A DNA stretch of 9,217 nt from Actinomycetales bacterium (GTDB taxonomy: Bacteria > Actinomycetota > Actinomycetes > Actinomycetales > JAHECE01): NCBI GenBank assembly GCA_024641895.1, contig JAHECE010000102.1:1-9217 (forward strand), written 5' to 3'. Each line of letters opens with the position of its first letter. Positions within the stretch are counted from its first letter, which is position 1. Below the pieces are notes generated by a model. The model was given only the letters and a program-made list of their open reading frames with translations, searched no databases and had not been told where the DNA came from. Both the position numbers and the translations under genes were made by a program. Below are positions 1 through 7,100 of the stretch, one piece after another.

Positions 1-1769
1 TGCGCCGTCGGTCGACAGTCCGCGAGCGGGGCGCTCACGGCCGCCGACTGGCGGCCGTGGGTGCCGCGCTCGCGATGCTCGCGGTCGCTCTGGTGGCCGT
101 CGCCATTCCTTCCCAGGCTGCGGACGCCCACGACTACAACCCAGGCATGATCATCGCGGACGAGGTCTTCTTCGCCCCCGGCGCGATGACGGTCGCCGAG
201 GTGCAGTCCTTCCTCTCGGACAAGGGCAGCGGCTGCGTGCCGAGCAGCAGTGGCGTGCCGTGCCTCAAGGACTACCGCGAGACGACCGTGAGCCGGTCGG
301 CCACCGAGTTCTGCGCGGCCTATGCGGGCGCCGCGAACGAGACGACCGCCCAGGTCATCGCGAAGAGCGCGCAGGCGTGCGGCGTCAACCCGCAGGCGCT
401 GATCGTGATCCTGCAGAAGGAGCAGGGCCTTGTCACGGCGTCGGGCTCGAGCCTGACCGAGGACCGCTACCGATCCGCGATGGGCTTCCGGTGCCCGACC
501 GGCCTGCCGTGCGAGCCGCAGTACGCCGGCTTCCACAACCAGGTCTACTCGGCGGCGTCGCGGTTCCAGGAGTACGCCGACTACCCGCAGCGCTTCAACT
601 TCCGCGCGGGCCGGGACAACGTGATCGCCTACCACCCCGACGCGTCCTGCGGCAGCTCGACCGTGTTCATCCGCAACCAGGCCACGGCCGGCCTGTACAA
701 CTACACGCCCTTCCAGCCGAACGCTGCCGCTCTCGACGCCGGCTACGGCACCGGCGACCGCTGCTCCGCCTACGGCAACCGGAACTTCTGGCTCCGCTTC
801 CAGGACTGGTTCGGTCCTACCGAGGGCGAGGCGTACAACCCGTTCGGCCGGTTCGACGGACTCCTCGGCGCGCCCGGTGCGCTCCAGCTGCGCGGTTGGG
901 CGATCGATCCCGACACGACGGCGCCGGTCTATGTCTGGGTGACGGTCGACGGCGTGGGACGGCACGTCTACGCGAATGCGGAACGTTCGGACGTCGCTGC
1001 GGTCTACCCGGACTTCGGGAGCGCGCACGGCCTTGCCGCGAGCATCCCCGCCAGCCCTGGCACGCACCGGGTGTGCGCGACGGTCTCCAACGTGGGGATC
1101 GGGCGGCACACCTCCCTCGGTTGCAGAACGGCCACGGTGCGGTCCGGCCCGCCGTTCGGCAACCTCGAGGGAGTTGCGGGCGTGCCCGGGGGTGTGGAGA
1201 TCGGTGGTTGGGCCATCGACCCGGACACCACCTCGGGGATCTACCTGTGGGTGACGGTCGACGGGGTGGGCCGGCACGTGTCAGCGAACAGGCCGCGGCC
1301 CGACGTGGGCCGCGCCTTCCCGGTCTACGGCGCCGACCACGGTTTCCTCACGACCCTCCCGGTGGCTCCCGGGTCGCACCGGGTCTGCGTCACTGCGGTC
1401 AACGTCGGCGCCGGCGGGCACACGGTGCTGGGCTGCCGGGAGGCCACGGTCCGTAGCGGTTCACCGATCGGGAATCTCGAGGGGGTTGCGGGCGTCCCCG
1501 GGGGCGCCGAGATCGTGGGTTGGGCGATCGACCCGGACACGACGGCGCCCGTCTATCTCTGGGTCACGGTCGACGGCGTCGGAAGGCACGCGCTCGCCGG
1601 CGCCCAGCGTGACGACGTCGGGCGCGTCTTCCCGGGCTACGGCTCGAACCACGGGTTCCGTGCGACCGTCCCGGCCCCCCCGGGCGGTCATCGGGTGTGC
1701 GTGACGGCGGCCAACGTCGGCGCAGGCGGGCACACGCCGCTCGGCTGTCGTGACGTTGCGACGAGCTGA
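1..1769 (+). CDS. Secreted lysozyme-like protein with three C-terminal repeats (5' partial)
   Basis: The reading frame is open to the left edge, so the gene probably begins outside the window. The first in-frame conventional start is GTG at 57, but the 18 upstream codons encode an Arg-rich stretch ending GRRLAA that makes a good signal-peptide n-region. Numbering from 57, a hydrophobic core at 1-18 is followed by a likely cleavage site near SQAADA. Residues 26-255 form one domain with eight Cys (60, 69, 86, 108, 146, 152, 198, 236), suggesting disulfides. The segment ALIVILQKEQGLVT places Glu122 where lysozyme/lytic-transglycosylase folds carry their catalytic Glu. Motifs such as NQATAGLYNYTP and YGNRNFW recur in actinobacterial secreted proteins that I recall but cannot name. 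Residues 261-570 are three tandem repeats. The likely role is binding or cleaving the cell wall outside the cell; enzymatic activity is inference. A strong hairpin follows the stop. Confidence 0.85.
   Translation, partial: RRRSTVRERGAHGRRLAAVGAALAMLAVALVAVAIPSQAADAHDYNPGMIIADEVFFAPGAMTVAEVQSFLSDKGSGCVPSSSGVPCLKDYRETTVSRSATEFCAAYAGAANETTAQVIAKSAQACGVNPQALIVILQKEQGLVTASGSSLTEDRYRSAMGFRCPTGLPCEPQYAGFHNQVYSAASRFQEYADYPQRFNFRAGRDNVIAYHPDASCGSSTVFIRNQATAGLYNYTPFQPNAAALDAGYGTGDRCSAYGNRNFWLRFQDWFGPTEGEAYNPFGRFDGLLGAPGALQLRGWAIDPDTTAPVYVWVTVDGVGRHVYANAERSDVAAVYPDFGSAHGLAASIPASPGTHRVCATVSNVGIGRHTSLGCRTATVRSGPPFGNLEGVAGVPGGVEIGGWAIDPDTTSGIYLWVTVDGVGRHVSANRPRPDVGRAFPVYGADHGFLTTLPVAPGSHRVCVTAVNVGAGGHTVLGCREATVRSGSPIGNLEGVAGVPGGAEIVGWAIDPDTTAPVYLWVTVDGVGRHALAGAQRDDVGRVFPGYGSNHGFRATVPAPPGGHRVCVTAANVGAGGHTPLGCRDVATS
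837..1766 (+). repeat. Three tandem 312-bp coding repeats (104 aa each)
   Basis: Units lie at 837-1148, 1149-1460 and 1461-1766 (the last ends slightly short at the C-terminus). Each encodes a G-x-x-G-W-A-I-D-P-D-T-T start, then a WVTVDGVGRH strand, an HG turn, HRVC, NVG, and GC-R near the end. Each unit has two Cys spaced 16 residues apart (340/356, 444/460, 548/564), consistent with one disulfide per domain. The period is constant at 104 residues. Similarity is visible in the DNA too, for example gttgcgggcgt-cccggggg in units 2 and 3. The units read as small beta-sandwich modules, probably for wall or glycan binding; the function is not shown by the sequence. Confidence 0.9.
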
Positions 1770-1783
1770 CGCCTCCCGGCCCG

Positions 1784-1805
1784 GCGCAGTCCGTCGGGAC
1801 TGCGC
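1784..1805 (+). terminator. Hairpin terminator after the secreted-protein gene
   Basis: A perfect 9-bp stem, GCGCAGTCC (1784-1792) and GGACTGCGC (1797-1805), closes a 4-base loop, 15 bases after the stop codon. There is no T-tract, which is common for actinobacterial terminators. It should insulate the upstream gene from the promoter of the next one. Confidence 0.75.
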
Positions 1806-1806
1806 G

Positions 1807-1818
1807 CCCGTTAACGGG
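1807..1818. promoter_or_regulatory. Perfect 12-bp palindrome CCCGTTAACGGG, possible operator
   Basis: CCCGTTAACGGG is a perfect inverted repeat with no spacer. It lies one base after the terminator stem and just upstream of, or overlapping, the expected -35 zone of the wbbL-like promoter (-10 at 1841). The position suits a dimeric regulator. No regulator family was recognised, so the role is inference. Confidence 0.4.
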
Positions 1819-1840
1819 TCACGGCTCCGTGGCCCAGCCC

Positions 1841-1853
1841 TACGCTGATCCGG
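1841..1853 (+). promoter_or_regulatory. Leaderless-type -10 (TACGCT) for the wbbL-like gene
   Basis: TACGCT at 1841-1846 matches the actinobacterial TANNNT -10 pattern and is followed by exactly 6 bases and then GTG at 1853. That is the usual geometry for leaderless transcripts, whose first base is the start codon. No Shine-Dalgarno sequence precedes either this GTG or the in-frame GTG at 1829. No convincing -35 was seen. Confidence 0.55.
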
Positions 1854-2755
1854 TGGACACCCCGGATCAGGTCGACGGCGCCCGCGCGACGGGCGCCGCG
1901 CAGATCCGTGTCGTCTGCGTGACCTACAACTCCGGCGCCGTGCTCTCGACCTTTGCCGACTCCCTGCGACGGGCGACGAGCAGGTCGGTCGAGCTCGTGC
2001 TCGCCGACAACGGCTCGACGGACGGCGCACCCGAGCGAGAGTCGGAGCGATCGGGGGCGCGTCTGCTGCGCACCGGCGGCAACCTCGGATACGGACGGGC
2101 CGCGAACCTCGGGGCCCAGGGGTTCGACGGCGAATGGCTGGTTGTCGCGAACCCGGACATCGAGTGGGACGAGGGCGCCCTCGACGAGCTGATCGCTGCC
2201 GCCGGTCGGTGGCCCCGGCCTGGCTCGCTCGGCCCGCTGATCCGCGAGCCGGACGGGTCCACCTACCCGTCCGGTCGTTCCCTGCCGTCGCTCACCACCG
2301 GCGTCGGCCACGCCGTCTTCGCCAAGGTGTGGCCGGGCAACCCCTGGACGTCCAGGTACCAGCGTCAGCAGGAGCTGACCGCGGCCGTCGAGCGCACGTG
2401 CGGCTGGCTCTCGGGCTCGTGCCTCCTCGTGCGTACCGAGGCATTTCGCGAGATCGAGGGTTTCGACCCCGGGTACTTCATGTTCCTCGAGGACGTCGAC
2501 CTCGGCGACCGCCTCGGACGGGCCGGCTGGCAGAACGTCTACGTGCCGAGCGCCCACGTCACGCACCTCGGCGGGCACTCGTGGCGCAGCGCGCCGGAGA
2601 AGATGATCCGGGCCCACCACGCCAGCATGCTGCGCTACCTGACGAGGCGGTACGACGCCTGGTACCTCGCCCCGCTGCGCCTCGCCCTGCGCATCGGGCT
2701 CGCGGTCCGCCAGGCCTTCGAGATCCGCGCCGCTCGGCACGAACGCGGTCGCTGA
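1853..2755 (+). CDS. wbbL: WbbL-like family 2 glycosyltransferase (rhamnosyltransferase)
   Basis: A 300-residue GT2 enzyme of the WbbL type. These transfer L-rhamnose from dTDP-rhamnose to polyprenyl-PP-GlcNAc on the inner membrane face, forming the linker of wall polysaccharides. Visible motifs are VCVTYNSG (21-28), ADNGSTDG (51-58, nucleotide binding), NLGYGRAANLG (77-87), ANPDIEW (99-105, the DxD-equivalent NPD), CGWLSGSCLLVR (183-194), FLEDVDLGDR (211-220, acceptor-side acidic motif) and HLGGHS (238-243). The C-terminus is basic and amphipathic, consistent with peripheral membrane attachment. Length is normal for the family. I chose GTG 1853 because of the leaderless -10 at 1841; an in-frame GTG at 1829 would add 8 residues but would put the -10 inside the gene. 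It converges on the TIGR03089 gene. Rhamnose as the exact sugar is inferred from family resemblance; the GT2 call is firm. Confidence 0.85.
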   Translation: MDTPDQVDGARATGAAQIRVVCVTYNSGAVLSTFADSLRRATSRSVELVLADNGSTDGAPERESERSGARLLRTGGNLGYGRAANLGAQGFDGEWLVVANPDIEWDEGALDELIAAAGRWPRPGSLGPLIREPDGSTYPSGRSLPSLTTGVGHAVFAKVWPGNPWTSRYQRQQELTAAVERTCGWLSGSCLLVRTEAFREIEGFDPGYFMFLEDVDLGDRLGRAGWQNVYVPSAHVTHLGGHSWRSAPEKMIRAHHASMLRYLTRRYDAWYLAPLRLALRIGLAVRQAFEIRAARHERGR

Positions 2756-2785
2756 CCTTCGGCGCACGCCGACCGCGCGAAGGCG

Positions 2786-2806
2786 CCGGACGGCGATGCC
2801 GTCCGG
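2786..2806. terminator. Bidirectional hairpin between convergent genes
   Basis: CCGGACGGC (2786-2794) and GCCGTCCGG (2798-2806) form a perfect 9-bp stem with a 3-base loop. It lies midway in the 80-base gap between the wbbL-like stop (2755) and the TIGR03089 stop (2836), so it can serve both strands. A weaker stem, CCTTC (2756-2760) with GAAGG (2779-2783), precedes it and encloses a smaller TCGGC/GCCGA pairing. Confidence 0.7.
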
Positions 2807-2835
2807 GCCGCTGCGGGCGACGGGCAGGCCGCGAC

Positions 2836-3621
2836 TCAGAGTCGCACGGTGACCCTCTCCTGGTCGGCGATCCGCGCCAGGTCGGCGCCGCCGTCACCGA
2901 CCAGGACCACGGAGCCGTCCGCGACCCAGGCGACCAGTGCGGCCGCCAGCGTGACGGCGACATCCTGCCCGGACACGAGGACGCGAGGTGAGGCCGGCCA
3001 GCCTTGGCTGCCGGCGACTGATCGCGCCCACACGAGCAGGTCGCCGTGCGTGACCGGAGGCTCGCCGCCGAGGTTGCTCAGCGCGGTGGCGGCGAGGTCG
3101 ACGGGGGCGGTCCAGCCGAGGGCGTCGGGGTACGTCATGAGGTCGGCGGCCCCGTCGATCGCCCCGGGCGGCAGCGCGCCCGGGAATCTCATGGCGAGCG
3201 CCGGCAGCGCGAGTCCGATGACGACGGCCGGTCCGGCGGCGTCAGCCGGATCGCCGGCCGGGGGGCGGTCCGAGACCACGACGGCATCGGAGGCACCGGC
3301 GGCGCCACCGGAGGCGTCCGGCCTCTCGGGGGACGGGCTCGCGGGCGCGGCCGCTCCCGCGAGGGCGACCTCGGCACCGGACGTCCAGGCAGCGAGCGCC
3401 CACACGAGAGAGCGCCAGTGCACGGGGAGGTCGAGCGTGACCCGCACGCCCGCCTCGGCGCCGGCTTCTGCCACCAGGAGGTTGGTCGCCTTGATCACCG
3501 TGTTGGTCAGCACCCGGCTTGACAGCTCGACACGCTCACCTGCGGTTCCGTACCAGGTCAGGCGTGGGAGGGTCGGTTGGGTGGTCGCGAGGGCGTGAAC
3601 GAGGTCCCGGATCGTGGTCAC
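2836..3621 (-). CDS. TIGR03089 family protein
   Basis: A 261-residue soluble protein read on the minus strand from GTG at 3621. It matches the actinobacterial TIGR03089 family, which resembles part of acyl-adenylate-forming (AMP-binding) enzymes but lacks their full catalytic set. Recognisable stretches are LTWYGTAGERVELSSR (21-36), TNTVIKATNLL (39-49), the DLPVHWRS segment (64-71), AAWTSGAEVALAG (77-89) and the C-terminal AWVADGSVVLV (231-241). THGDLL (191-196) recalls the adenylating-enzyme acceptor loop. Residues 90-130 are an Ala/Pro-rich low-complexity insert. No transmembrane helix or signal peptide is visible. Its biochemical role is unknown to me. The family often lies near wbbL/LCP genes in this envelope locus, as Rv3268 does in M. 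tuberculosis (from memory). The start is supported by a leaderless -10 six bases upstream. Confidence 0.85.
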   Translation of the reverse strand: MTTIRDLVHALATTQPTLPRLTWYGTAGERVELSSRVLTNTVIKATNLLVAEAGAEAGVRVTLDLPVHWRSLVWALAAWTSGAEVALAGAAAPASPSPERPDASGGAAGASDAVVVSDRPPAGDPADAAGPAVVIGLALPALAMRFPGALPPGAIDGAADLMTYPDALGWTAPVDLAATALSNLGGEPPVTHGDLLVWARSVAGSQGWPASPRVLVSGQDVAVTLAAALVAWVADGSVVLVGDGGADLARIADQERVTVRL

Positions 3622-3633
3622 CCATGGAGCCTA
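3619..3633 (-). promoter_or_regulatory. Leaderless-type -10 (TAGGCT) for the TIGR03089 gene
   Basis: On the minus strand TAGGCT (3633-3628) is followed by six bases and then the GTG start codon (3621-3619). This is the same TANNNT-N6-GTG arrangement as at 1841-1855. No Shine-Dalgarno sequence precedes the start. An ATG at 3625-3623 is in another frame. Confidence 0.55.
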
Positions 3634-3699
3634 GGGCCCACCGGCGTAGCCTTCGCCCTCGCACGTTTGCGGGCTCGAGAGGCCTCTCTGGCGAAGAGT

Positions 3700-3722
3700 G
3701 CGGTTTATTACCATCAAACCGC
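3700..3722. promoter_or_regulatory. Inverted repeat abutting the whiB2 -35, possible activator/operator site
   Basis: GCGGTTT (3700-3706) and AAACCGC (3716-3722) are perfect 7-bp arms separated by 9 bases (attaccatc). The right arm ends at the base before the TTGACG -35 element. This stretch is AT-rich compared with its surroundings. The placement suits a dimeric activator contacting RNA polymerase, or a repressor. No factor was identified. Confidence 0.5.
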
Positions 3723-3753
3723 TTGACGCCAGGGGATGACACGCGTGTAATTT
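3723..3753 (+). promoter_or_regulatory. Sigma-70-like promoter of whiB2
   Basis: TTGACG (3723-3728) is followed after 17 bases by TGTAAT (3746-3751), or after 19 by TAATTT (3748-3753). Either gives a housekeeping-type promoter and a 5' leader of about 35-40 bases before GTG 3796. A perfect palindrome ACACGCGTGT (3739-3748) lies in the spacer and runs into the -10. GTAATTTAC (3747-3755), an odd-centred palindrome, covers the -10 itself. Both are candidate repressor sites. Confidence 0.6.
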
Positions 3754-3795
3754 ACGTCACGGAAGCACGACAAGTCTTCGACGATGGGATGAACC

Positions 3796-4107
3796 GTGTG
3801 GAACGTTCTCGGTGACGGACCTCTCACCACAGCACCCGCCCAAGCAGGGCAGGTCTTCCCCCTCTCCTTCGTCAGCGCTGACGAAGGTGCTCTCGGTTGG
3901 CAGGAGCGCGCCTTGTGCGCCCAGACCGACCCCGAGGCATTCTTCCCCGAGAAGGGAGGGTCCACCCGCGAGGCGAAGCGTGTCTGTGCCTCGTGCGACG
4001 TGCGCGGCGAGTGCCTCGAGTACGCGCTCGCGAAGGACGAGCGTTTCGGGATCTGGGGGGGCCTGTCCGAGCGTGAGCGCCGCAAGCTCAAGCGCCGCGC
4101 GGTCTGA
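3796..4107 (+). CDS. whiB2: WhiB2/WhmD-type iron-sulfur transcriptional regulator
   Basis: A 103-residue Wbl-family protein. Four Cys at 41, 64, 67 and 73 (C-x22-C-x2-C-x5-C) are the [4Fe-4S] ligands. The signature turn FGIWGG is at 84-89 and is followed by SERERRKLKRRAV, a basic C-terminus for DNA contact. The core, including AQTDPEAFFPEKGGSTREAK (42-61), closely matches mycobacterial WhiB2/WhmD as I remember it. WhmD is required for proper septation in M. smegmatis, and Wbl proteins generally act with the primary sigma factor. The GTG start has a weak GGGA at 3786-3789, six bases upstream; ATGs at 3784 and 3789 hit stops at once. The first ~30 residues are variable, as is usual. It is transcribed away from the TIGR03089 gene from its own promoter and is followed after 32 bases by the large glycosyltransferase, which probably shares its transcript. 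Confidence 0.93.
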   Translation: MWNVLGDGPLTTAPAQAGQVFPLSFVSADEGALGWQERALCAQTDPEAFFPEKGGSTREAKRVCASCDVRGECLEYALAKDERFGIWGGLSERERRKLKRRAV

Positions 4108-4139
4108 TCATCAGCGCGGCACCCGCGACTCTCATTCGG

Positions 4140-7100
4140 ATGGCTGACCCGAAGAGCGAGTCGCCACCCCAGCCCATCGTCCTCGCGGTCGTGGTGAGCC
4201 CGGGCATCTCCGACTACCTGGCAGACACGTTGCGTGGGCTCGCGGGCCAACGAACCGCTCCTGACGCCGTCCTCGTCGTCGACGTGACACCCGCAGAGGA
4301 TCCGGGGCACGTGCGCACGTCGTCCTTGCGCACGCTTGCGCAGGAGTGCGGACTCGCGCTCGAGATGGTCCGGATCGCGCACGCTCCCGAGGCCGGCACG
4401 TTCGGTGCCGGCGTGCGGGACGGGCTCCGGCAGCTCGCGGACCAGGGAAACGGCGGCGCGGCCCTGTCCTGCGCGCCGTGGATCTGGCTCCTGCACGACG
4501 ACTCGGCACCAGAGCCCAGTGCCTTGGCCGAGCTTCTCCGTGGCGCCAGGTCGGGGCCGACCGTCGCGATCACGGGCGCCAAGCAGCGCGACTGGTTCGC
4601 ACCCGAGCACCTGCTCGAGCTCGGCGTGACCGTCTCGCGGAGCGGTCGCCGCTACGTCGGGCTCGAGGACGGCGAGCTCGACCAGGGCCAGCACGACGGC
4701 CGGTCCGACGTGTACGCGGTGGGCTTGGCCGGTGCTCTCGTCCGGAAAGAGGTCTGGAACGAGCTCGACGGCACTGACCCGGCGCTCGGACCTTTCGGCG
4801 ACGGACTGGACCTTTCTCGACGTGCCCGGCTCGCGGGCTATCGGGTCATCGTCGCCCCCGGCGCGGTCGTGCGGCACGCGAGGGCCGGCTACCTGGGACT
4901 CCGGAGCGCGGCAGCACGCCACCGCAAGACCGCCGCGAAACCGGACCCCCGCCGGAGCTTCCGGGCCCGGCGGGCCGCGCTGCTCTACGCCCGGCTGGTC
5001 GAGGTTCGCGCCTGGGCCTTGCCCTTCCTGCCGCTCCTGATTGCCATTCAGGCCATGCTCCGATCGGTCGCCCGCGTCGCGACGAAGGAGTTCCGGCTCG
5101 CGGGGGACGAGGTCGCGGCGGCCGCCTCCGCGTTGACCCGGCCTCGCACGGTGTACCAGGCACGCGCACGCATCAGCCGCCAGGGCGTCGTGCCCCGCAG
5201 TCAGCTCCGCGCGCTGCGCGCCTCGGCGCGACAGGTCTGGCAGGTCGGCCACGATCGGCGCCTGCAGTCGGCTGCGGCCCGCCGCGGGCTGCTCGCACGC
5301 AGCGAGCTCGAGCTCGCGGAGCGGGCCGAGCTCGCCGGTCGACGACGCTGGACCGTCTGGATTCTCGCCACCGCTCTGACCGGCGTAGCGGCGCTGGTGT
5401 TCGCTCCGCTCCTGTCGGTCGGGGCTCTGACCGGGGGGGCCCTCCTCCCCTTGACCTCGGAGCTCGGGGCCCTCTGGGAGCGCGCCGTCGGCGCCTGGGC
5501 CCCGACCGGGGACGGTCACCCGGGCCCTGCCGACCCCTTCCTCTTCGTCCTGGTCGCCGTGACCGCGCTCGCCGGCGGTTCCGCGAGGACCGGCGTCACT
5601 GTGCTGGTGCTCGGTGCGATCCCGCTCGCCGGTCTCGGCGCATGGTTCGCCGCCGGCGCGGCCACGCGTTCCGTGAGGTTGCGGGCCTGGGCCACGGTCG
5701 TCTGGGCCTTTGCGCCCCCGCTCGTCCTCGCCACTGGCCAGGGCAGGCTCGGCCCGGTTGTCGCCCACCTTGCCCTGCCCTGGGTCGCGCTCGGGATCGC
5801 TCGGGCGCTCGGCGTTCAGCGTCGTGACGAGCTCGTGGACGTCCCGGTCGCAGTCACGCCAGAGCGCGGTGGCTCGGTCGCGGCGGCGGCCGGAGCCGGG
5901 CTGGCGCTCGCCGTCGCGGCCGCGGCGTCTCCGGTTCTGCTGCCGGCGTCGTTGGTCCTGCTGCCTCTGCTTGCCGTGGTCGCCGAACGCCGACGCGGGA
6001 TGCTCGCGCTCGTGGCGGTCCCGCCGGTCGCTCTCCTCGCTCCCCTCGTTCTCGAAGCGATCTCCGATGTCCCGGCAGGCAGCTGGCGCGTGCTCCTCGC
6101 GGATCCCGGTGTGCTGCTCGCGTCTTCGCCGGGCCCCGCCTACCACGCGCTGTTGACGTGGCCCGCCGGCCCCCTGTCCTGGCCTTTGCTCGACGAGCCG
6201 GCCGCCGGGCTCGCACCACTCGTGGCGAGCGGCCTCCTCGTCCTGGGCGCGCTCGTTGCGCTGCTCAGGCGTGGCCGCCTCGGAGCGGTGCGCGCCGGCT
6301 GGCTGCTCGTGGCGGTCGGCCTGGCCGCGGCCGTCGGCGTCACCCGTGTCGACGTCGGTGTCGGCTCGGGCGCCCCGGGTGGGACGACCGTCGCCGAGGT
6401 CGTTCGTGGCTGGGCGGGCACCGGCACCTCGGTGCTCGTCCTCGGCCTGCTCGTCGTCGTGACCTGCGCGGCTGACGGGCTCATCGGGAGGCTCGCGTCG
6501 TCCAGCTTCGGCTGGCGGCACGTCGGAGCTGCTGCCCTGGTTGTCCTTCTCGTCCTCGGACCCGCCGCCAACGCGGTCGCCTGGGTCTGGCAGGTCCTCG
6601 ACGTCCGCGGGACCGACGGCCCGAGCGAGATCATGGCGCTGACCGGACGGGGCCCGCGTCCCGTCCCGGCACTTGGCGCCGAGCTTCAGAAGCCGCCTCA
6701 GGCTGCGCGGGTCCTCTCGCTCGATCCCGTCGACGACGAGCTCGTCGTCGGCCTCTGGCGCTCCGAGGGTGAGCAGCTCGACGAGCGCTCGGTCGTCGCG
6801 TCGGCGCGAACGGTGACGGGTCCGCCGGGATCGGTCGACGTGGTGCCTGTCGACGAGGCCGACGCAGAGCTTGCCGAGCTCGCGGCCGCGATCGCGGTGG
6901 GCGTGGCCGAGGACCCGAGCGCTGAACTGGCCCGCCACGCCGTCGGCGTCGTCCTGGTCCCGCCGGGCAGCAGCGACGCCCGTGACCGGCTCGTGGCGCA
7001 GATCGACTCGACTGCCGGGCTCGAGAGGGTGACCGAGAACGAGACCGGGACGGTGTGGCGGGTGGCACCCGCGGAGGGCGGTGGGCTCATCGCTCGGGTC

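Noticed and set aside
260..1456. A 398-codon frame overlapping the secreted-protein gene in +1
   Set aside because: It is an Arg/Pro-rich shadow. The main frame carries the signal peptide, Cys pattern and repeats.
837..1766. Tandem repeats as a CRISPR array or mobile element
   Set aside because: The 312-bp units are wholly coding in one frame with no spacers, terminal inverted repeats or transposase.
1811..2767. A 318-codon open frame antisense to the wbbL-like gene
   Set aside because: It is a mirror of the GT2 coding frame with no recognisable motifs of its own and no promoter or ribosome site that I could see.
2849..3598. Plus-strand open frame opposite the TIGR03089 gene
   Set aside because: The product is Ser/Thr/Ala/Arg-rich without structure, whereas the minus strand gives a recognisable family protein with a promoter.
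3746..3761. Possible CRP-like site GTG...CAC around the whiB2 -10
   Set aside because: The half-sites are 10 bases apart instead of the 8 expected between GTG and CAC in a GTGA-N6-TCAC site, and the inner A/T positions do not fit.
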